From: Leptolinea sp. UBA5366
GTDB taxonomy: Bacteria > Chloroflexota > Anaerolineae > Anaerolineales > Anaerolineaceae
Reading direction: 5' to 3'
DNA length: 37,301 nt
Assembly (NCBI GenBank): GCA_002407845.1
Contig: DHPK01000023.1
Span: forward strand, 62,628-99,928
Shown here: in pieces, positions 33,309-37,301 of the stretch
How the letters are laid out: every line of letters begins with the position of its first letter
Position numbering within the stretch: position 1 is the stretch's first letter
The notes under the pieces: generated by a model
What the model saw: only the letters and a program-made list of their open reading frames with translations
What the model was told of the DNA's origin: nothing
Databases searched by the model: none
Program-made: the position numbers and the translations under genes

Positions 33309-34304
33309 TCAGTCTACTTTATTATCAATGCGTTCAAAAATTTCTGGAACAACGAATTCGCCAGAAACAACCATTTCGCGGCGTGCCAGGATTGCATCTG
33401 AATCTTCTTTTGAGACGAATGGTCCGAGAGGTGCAATGTCAATTACACCCTCAGCCACACCCGCGACCCAGACATCGCCTCCAAACGTCCCTGCGGTGAT
33501 ATCTTCAACTTGGCGGGCGACGACTGCTGGAATTGCCTGTGTTTCACTCGTGATAAACAAGTCAGGGGCTAAAGGAGATTGATCCGTTCCATAACCGATC
33601 AATTTTACACCCTTTTCGATTCCAACCTGGATTACACCCATACCTGTAGAGTCGCAAATTTGCATAATGACATCAGCCCCATTTGCTATTTGAGCTAAAG
33701 CAGCTTCACGACCTTTTTCAGGATCTTCATAAGTTCCAGTCAGAACACCAAAGACTTCAACATCTGGATTTGCGTCGCGAGCACCAGTTGTATAGGCTGC
33801 AAAACTGCTTATCTGAGTAGGAATTTCGAGACCGCCAACAATTCCAATTTTATTCGTTTCGGTCAATAAGCCTGCAGCGTATCCGCACAAATAGGCGCCT
33901 TGATACTCTTGCTGATCCATAAAACGCAGGTTTGGGGAAACTTCTACTTCCGGTGGCTTTTTCCCTGCTACAAAGAAGTAAGTATCCGGAAAGTCTGGAG
34001 CGACTTTTGCGGCTGGTTCGCCAAATTCATAACCATGACCAAGAATTAATGTAAATCCTTGTTCAGCATAGCTACGGAATGCGCCTTCAATGTCCGGGAT
34101 AGGAACGCTTTCAGTAAATGCAGTTTCATATCCTTTTTCAGCTAATTCCTGAAGCCCGATATAAGCTGAGGCGTTCCATCCAGCATCACTTATTGATCCG
34201 GGAAGAATTAAAGCAACCGAAACATCCTCTACCGCGTAAACATGAACGGAAGAAATCAACAAGATTGATAGCACGAGAATAATTGATAAAAATTTTTTAT
34301 TCAT
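33309..34304 (-). CDS. BMP-family (PnrA/TmpC) substrate-binding protein
   Basis: A 331-residue solute-binding protein of the basic membrane protein family, whose characterised members bind purine nucleosides or nucleobases. The frame begins at 34331 but ATG 34304 is preferred because AGGAGA precedes it. A signal peptide (about 1-24, with cleavage after VYA) is seen and there is no lipobox cysteine. BMP features include SVALILPGSISDAGWNASAY, AEKGYETAFTESV, LILGHGYEFGEPAAKVAPDF, YFFVAGKKP, EYQGAYLCGYAAGLL and KIGIVGG. The aromatic purine-stacking positions cannot be judged by eye. The next gene upstream on the strand is the pterin-binding methyltransferase. Confidence 0.92.
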   Translation of the reverse strand: MNKKFLSIILVLSILLISSVHVYAVEDVSVALILPGSISDAGWNASAYIGLQELAEKGYETAFTESVPIPDIEGAFRSYAEQGFTLILGHGYEFGEPAAKVAPDFPDTYFFVAGKKPPEVEVSPNLRFMDQQEYQGAYLCGYAAGLLTETNKIGIVGGLEIPTQISSFAAYTTGARDANPDVEVFGVLTGTYEDPEKGREAALAQIANGADVIMQICDSTGMGVIQVGIEKGVKLIGYGTDQSPLAPDLFITSETQAIPAVVARQVEDITAGTFGGDVWVAGVAEGVIDIAPLGPFVSKEDSDAILARREMVVSGEFVVPEIFERIDNKVD

Positions 34305-34326
34305 AAGTTCTCCTTTTCTTTTTTTA

Positions 34327-34347
34327 GACAACTATCAAGAAGTTGTC
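34327..34347. promoter_or_regulatory. 7-7-7 inverted repeat before the binding-protein gene
   Basis: GACAACT (34327-34333) and AGTTGTC (34341-34347) form a perfect 7-bp inverted repeat with a 7-nt gap, between the pterin-binding gene and the binding-protein gene. On the minus strand an A-rich run follows, so it is not a terminator; it may be an operator or an mRNA hairpin above the ribosome site. Confidence 0.45.
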
Positions 34348-34381
34348 CATTTGCGGTAAATGTATTACTGGCGAGTAATTT

Positions 34382-35263
34382 CTATAAAAGCGAGGTTTTC
34401 TTCGTCAGGTTATTTTTTCTTAAGTAGCGTGAATATTCTTTAGCATAAGGATCTCTACCGCTCATAAAGTTAACTGCATTTAACTGGACAATTCCCCTTA
34501 TCCCAATTTCGGTCGCTATCATCGGTTCCAAAAGTGCGGAATCCAATCCTGTTGGAATTGCAGCTAATAAAAATGCAAAGTCAATATAATCTTTAAAAGG
34601 TAAACCAAACCCCACGTTGTCAACACCAAGAAATGTACTCAAATTTAAACGTTCCTTAACTAAACGGAGCCCTTCAAAAGAAACCATCATGCTGTCATAA
34701 TCGCACACACCTACGGACATTGCGAGGGGATCAATGACTAAGTCGTCATCAGCTATACCGATCGATCTTGCGCGCTGAACAATTTTTTCTGCGACGGAAA
34801 TACGTGTTTCTGCATTAGGTGATATACCATCTTCATCAAAGCATAAGCAAATAACCGCTGTGTTCCCATCTTTTACAAGCGGTAACATCTTTTTCATTTT
34901 CAATTCTTCCCCATTTACTGAAAGAATCGGTTTGGAGTCAATCACATCGAGAGTTCTTTTAATTGCAACTATATCGCTTGAGTCAATATAAAGCGGAAGA
35001 CCCGATGCATCTTCAGCCGCTTTGCAAACAGAAGGAAGCAATTTTTCCTCATCAATTTCAGGGTGGGCAATCATGATGTGAAGAAAACCAGTTCCGTGGA
35101 CGCGCTGTTCTTCAGCTAATTTTTTAACAGTGTCCATCTTGCCACTGATAATCTCTCTGGCTAACTCCTCATTTTTTAGTGTATTGATAAGCATTGATGC
35201 AATGATTGTAGGATGACCAGTTCCAAATTCAGTTGTAACTTCCGTACCTATTAAAATTGTCAT
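34382..35263 (-). CDS. Pterin-binding methyltransferase-like protein (methyltetrahydrofolate type)
   Basis: A 293-residue TIM barrel of the pterin-binding family shared by dihydropteroate synthase and the methyltetrahydrofolate:corrinoid methyltransferases (AcsE, MtgA/MtvA-like). Three pterin-binding residues of the methyltransferases can be placed: Asp94 in LYIDSSD, Asn117 in LSVNGEE and Asp178 in VIDPLAMSVG. The N-terminus (ILIGTEVTTEFGTG) and the IMIAHPE region differ from the usual IIGERIN and LDVN patterns, so this is a divergent subgroup. ATG 35263 with AGGGTG before it is preferred to the GTG at 35272. It heads the minus-strand series and would move a methyl group between tetrahydrofolate and a corrinoid protein. 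No corrinoid protein or substrate methyltransferase is in the window. Confidence 0.78.
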   Translation of the reverse strand: MTILIGTEVTTEFGTGHPTIIASMLINTLKNEELAREIISGKMDTVKKLAEEQRVHGTGFLHIMIAHPEIDEEKLLPSVCKAAEDASGLPLYIDSSDIVAIKRTLDVIDSKPILSVNGEELKMKKMLPLVKDGNTAVICLCFDEDGISPNAETRISVAEKIVQRARSIGIADDDLVIDPLAMSVGVCDYDSMMVSFEGLRLVKERLNLSTFLGVDNVGFGLPFKDYIDFAFLLAAIPTGLDSALLEPMIATEIGIRGIVQLNAVNFMSGRDPYAKEYSRYLRKNNLTKKTSLL

Positions 35264-35376
35264 AAAACACACCCTATTTTATGAATGAGTTTAAAAAAGC
35301 AATACTCCTGTAAAAGATCAGGTTGCTTCGGGAGATTAATTATTTACCTCTGTCAAATTATTTTTGTCTATATTTA

Positions 35377-35406
35377 AATATATCAAAACTCAGTTTCTTT
35401 TAACAA
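35377..35406 (-). promoter_or_regulatory. Promoter candidate for the minus-strand transporter series
   Basis: On the minus strand TTGTTA (35401-35406) and TATATT (35377-35382) are separated by 18 bp, pointing to the pterin-binding gene with an inferred leader of about 105 nt. The match is moderate; other AT-rich hexamers nearby could serve. Confidence 0.4.
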
Positions 35407-35821
35407 GTACAAAAGGTAATATGTTTTTATGTTACTTAAAACACTAAAGCAATTATATTTTGTAGAAAATGTCATAAAAAGTTTAAAATGGAAGGGATCA
35501 AAAACTTTTCTAAGAACATTGTTCACTATATAAAGAATACACACCACTTTTTCCAAATGAGATTATAAAAAAGTAATTGGAATTACAAATAGACTGAAGC
35601 TAATGTTTGGTATTAATAATTGAAAATTTAGTAAGGCTAAAATGGTGTATTTAAAATTTACCTAGAGAAAATTTAGTTTAGTTTGAAAACAGTAAAAACA
35701 AGTGATATTTGTATTCGAATTTTAATCCTTTTGTCATTCATTGTGAGTAAAAATAGTTTGTCCCTTTATCTGTTTAGACAAAACGAAAATTTAAGTGTGG
35801 AAAAAACGTCGATAATTAAAT

Positions 35822-35850
35822 TTGACAACAATAAATTATTCTGTTATTCT
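35822..35850 (+). promoter_or_regulatory. Strong promoter for the enamidase-like gene
   Basis: TTGACA (35822-35827), a 17-bp spacer and TATTCT (35845-35850) form a near-consensus sigma70 promoter about 100 bp before the ATG of the enamidase-like gene. ATGAAA/TTTCAT lies just after it (35851-35870) as an imperfectly spaced inverted repeat. Confidence 0.6.
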
Positions 35851-35895
35851 ATGAAAAAACCAGATTTCATAACACGAAATTATTATCCAATTATT

Positions 35896-35907
35896 TTATT
35901 GCAATAA
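35896..35907. promoter_or_regulatory. Perfect 12-bp palindrome TTATTGCAATAA (operator candidate)
   Basis: A perfect palindrome about 40 bp downstream of the inferred transcription start and 30 bp upstream of the ribosome site (AAAGGAG) of the enamidase-like gene. This position would suit a repressor; the binding protein is unknown. Confidence 0.4.
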
Positions 35908-35950
35908 TAAAACAAATACAAAAACTAAATTTTTGCAAAAGGAGTAACAC

Positions 35951-37210
35951 ATGAATGATATTGTATTGAAGAATATTGATAAGATCGTCAGTGGTGACAT
36001 CAATGTAGGTGTAGTCCCTGGCGACACTGTTGTTGTCCGTAACGGGTTGATCTCTGGTGTAGGATATGCAAAAGATGTCGATACTTCAGGAATTGATTTA
36101 GTAGTTGATGTTGATGGACAGACTGTCTGCCCAGGTTTCATTGATTGTCATATTCACAATACGTTAGATGATTATGCCCCTCAGCGGGGAGCAGTCGGCT
36201 GTTACTCTGATGCCCTTTATAGCGGAACAACGACAATGTGTTCCGAAGGTGAACAAGGGCCGGGTTGGCCTAGATTCTATGACGATCCGATAGGCTGTAA
36301 AGCAGCGGCAATTATGAGTAAACGAGTTTTCGATCGGTTTCGTCCAGGTGGGGCGTTGAAGGTTCACGGCGGAGCATTAGTCCTTGTACATGGCTTGACA
36401 GAGCAGGATTTTAAAGAAATGGCAGAGGCTGGTGTTTGGCTAATTGCTGAAATTGGCGGCGGCGGCTTATCTGATCCTGTCGAAGTCGAACCAATGTTAG
36501 AATGGGCTAGAAAATATAATTTCTTCTATTCTGTCCACCTCGCGCCTCCATCGATTCCTGGATCATCTTGGGTAACTTCAGAAGCTATTCTTAAATTAAA
36601 GCCAAACAAAGTAGCGCACACAAATGGTGGTTCAACTGCAGTTTCTTTTGACCATATTGAACGCTTGATGGATGAAAGTGATATTCCACTGGAACTGGTT
36701 GTAAATGGCAATTTTGTGAATTTCAATAAGATGCTAAAACATATGGACGAGAAGAATGAACTGGATAGGTTGGTTTTTGGCAGTGATGCACCAACCGGTC
36801 AAGCTTCCCTCCCTGGAGCAATTAATCGCGCTATTGTCAAAGCGTCGTCCCTCAACGAAATTCCAGCTTGGAAAGCTATTGCAATTGCAACTGGTAATGC
36901 CGCAGATTTGTATCGTCTAAACACCGGTAAAATCGAAGTAGGCCGTGAAGCCGATATTCAAGTTATAGATTGCCCGCCTGGTTCATGCGGAAAAGATGTA
37001 TTAGCTGCAATAGAACATGGCGATCCCATTGGGAATAGTATGGTGATCGTCGATGGTCGAATTGTTGGCTTCAGAGGTCGTGATTCCCGGCCTACAGCCA
37101 GATTCTGCAAAATCGAAGGAAATCCTGCCTATGTCACTGGAATTACAGAGCACTTATTCTTCCCACCTCAAATTTGCCGCTACTATGAAGGGTTTGGGAT
37201 CAATCAATAA
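35951..37210 (+). CDS. Enamidase-like amidohydrolase (nicotinate-fermentation family)
   Basis: A 419-residue metal-dependent amidohydrolase resembling Eubacterium barkeri enamidase, which opens 1,4,5,6-tetrahydro-6-oxonicotinate to 2-formylglutarate and ammonia. Shared elements: KNIDKIVSGDI, CPGFIDCHIHN with metal ligands His67/His69 and a DDYAPQRG segment after them, GALKVHGGALVL, WLIAEIGGGGL (Glu167), the HLAPPSIPGSS segment (His196), AHTNGGSTA (His223), VFGSDAPTG (Asp279) and ATGNAADLYRLNTG. It is about 35 residues longer than the barkeri enzyme at the C-terminus. AAAGGAG precedes ATG 35951. It is monocistronic, with its own promoter and terminator. The other nicotinate genes are not in view, so the natural substrate may differ. 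Confidence 0.82.
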   Translation: MNDIVLKNIDKIVSGDINVGVVPGDTVVVRNGLISGVGYAKDVDTSGIDLVVDVDGQTVCPGFIDCHIHNTLDDYAPQRGAVGCYSDALYSGTTTMCSEGEQGPGWPRFYDDPIGCKAAAIMSKRVFDRFRPGGALKVHGGALVLVHGLTEQDFKEMAEAGVWLIAEIGGGGLSDPVEVEPMLEWARKYNFFYSVHLAPPSIPGSSWVTSEAILKLKPNKVAHTNGGSTAVSFDHIERLMDESDIPLELVVNGNFVNFNKMLKHMDEKNELDRLVFGSDAPTGQASLPGAINRAIVKASSLNEIPAWKAIAIATGNAADLYRLNTGKIEVGREADIQVIDCPPGSCGKDVLAAIEHGDPIGNSMVIVDGRIVGFRGRDSRPTARFCKIEGNPAYVTGITEHLFFPPQICRYYEGFGINQ

Positions 37211-37229
37211 CAAGTTAGAGCTATAGAAA

Positions 37230-37270
37230 ATTAAGGGCAGCATGTTTTTTGAGGTGCCCTTAATTTATTT
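37230..37270 (+). terminator. Intrinsic terminator after the enamidase-like gene
   Basis: ATTAAGGGCA (37230-37239) pairs with TGCCCTTAAT (37255-37264) around a T-rich loop and is followed by TTATTTAAAT. It lies 20 bp after the stop codon, making the gene monocistronic. Confidence 0.75.
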
Positions 37271-37301
37271 AAATTATTATGCCTTGAGGCAGTCGAACTC
37301 G

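Larger units (their letters stand above)
35264..35950. promoter_or_regulatory. AT-rich divergent regulatory region, about 690 bp without a gene
   Basis: Very AT-rich DNA between the divergent pterin-binding and enamidase-like genes. It contains a promoter candidate for each direction and an operator candidate (listed separately). The 74-codon frame at 35683-35907 has no ribosome site, is of low-complexity composition and overlaps the promoter, so it is not called. No tRNA, riboswitch or repeat array is seen. Confidence 0.6.

Noticed and set aside
35683..35907. 74-codon frame in the AT-rich gap before the enamidase-like gene
   Set aside because: No ribosome site, low-complexity composition, and it covers the strongest promoter in the region.
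1..37301. CRISPR arrays, insertion sequences, rRNA, known riboswitches
   Set aside because: Scanned for regular repeats, transposase motifs and RNA landmarks and found none; the only mobile trace is the recombinase remnant.
25120..37301. Second copy of the tRNA 3' end as right attachment site
   Set aside because: No repeat of the T-arm/acceptor sequence was seen by eye to the right; it may lie outside the window.

Overview
The window looks like part of the chromosome of an anaerobic bacterium, and the house-keeping genes resemble those of Chloroflexota (Anaerolineae-type); this placement is inferred from gene content and protein style and was not tested by any search. Three kinds of DNA alternate. 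House-keeping stretches of medium GC hold proA (cut by the left edge), two small GNAT-like proteins, ruvB-queA, an aldose epimerase-like gene and an unrecognised Pro/Ala-rich protein (1-6.7 kb), then the hyp hydrogenase-maturation genes, hisS and a tRNA-Arg (17.8-25.1 kb). A more AT-rich sugar operon lies between them (6.7-17.8 kb), and a still more AT-rich catabolic island follows the tRNA (25.1-37.3 kb).

The sugar operon (7.9-17.8 kb, + strand) has ten tightly packed genes read away from a divergent DeoR-family repressor. They are a D-tagatose/D-allulose 3-epimerase-like enzyme, an L-fucose/arabinose isomerase-like protein, an RbsB/RbsA/RbsC-type ABC importer, an aldo-keto reductase, a second sugar-phosphate isomerase/epimerase-like TIM barrel, a PfkB sugar kinase, a hexulose-6-phosphate synthase (HPS) and a 6-phospho-3-hexuloisomerase (PHI). 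The architecture says import, isomerise/epimerise, phosphorylate. The last two genes are the two enzymes of the ribulose monophosphate (formaldehyde) branch, and linking them to a rare-sugar operon is the most intriguing feature of this half.

The hyp block (minus strand, hypA-B-F-C-D-E) is a complete set for making the NiFe(CN)2CO centre of [NiFe]-hydrogenase, but no hydrogenase structural gene is in view. It runs convergently into the sugar operon with only 9 bp between stop codons. hypA and ruvB both appear to be leaderless, with TATAAT exactly 7 nt before the ATG.

Right of tRNA-Arg(TCG) lies the C-terminal remnant of a large serine recombinase whose reading frame runs into the tRNA, the scar of an integrated element. 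Beyond it is a minus-strand series: a pterin-binding methyltransferase-like gene, a BMP-family (nucleoside/nucleobase) ABC importer, an 8-oxoguanine deaminase-like amidohydrolase, an XRE-cupin regulator, a creatininase-family amidohydrolase and a second XRE-cupin regulator. An enamidase-like amidohydrolase (nicotinate fermentation family) is transcribed divergently from its own strong promoter. Together they suggest uptake and ring opening of a nitrogen heterocycle, possibly methylated, with C1 transfer to tetrahydrofolate. The substrate cannot be read from the sequence.
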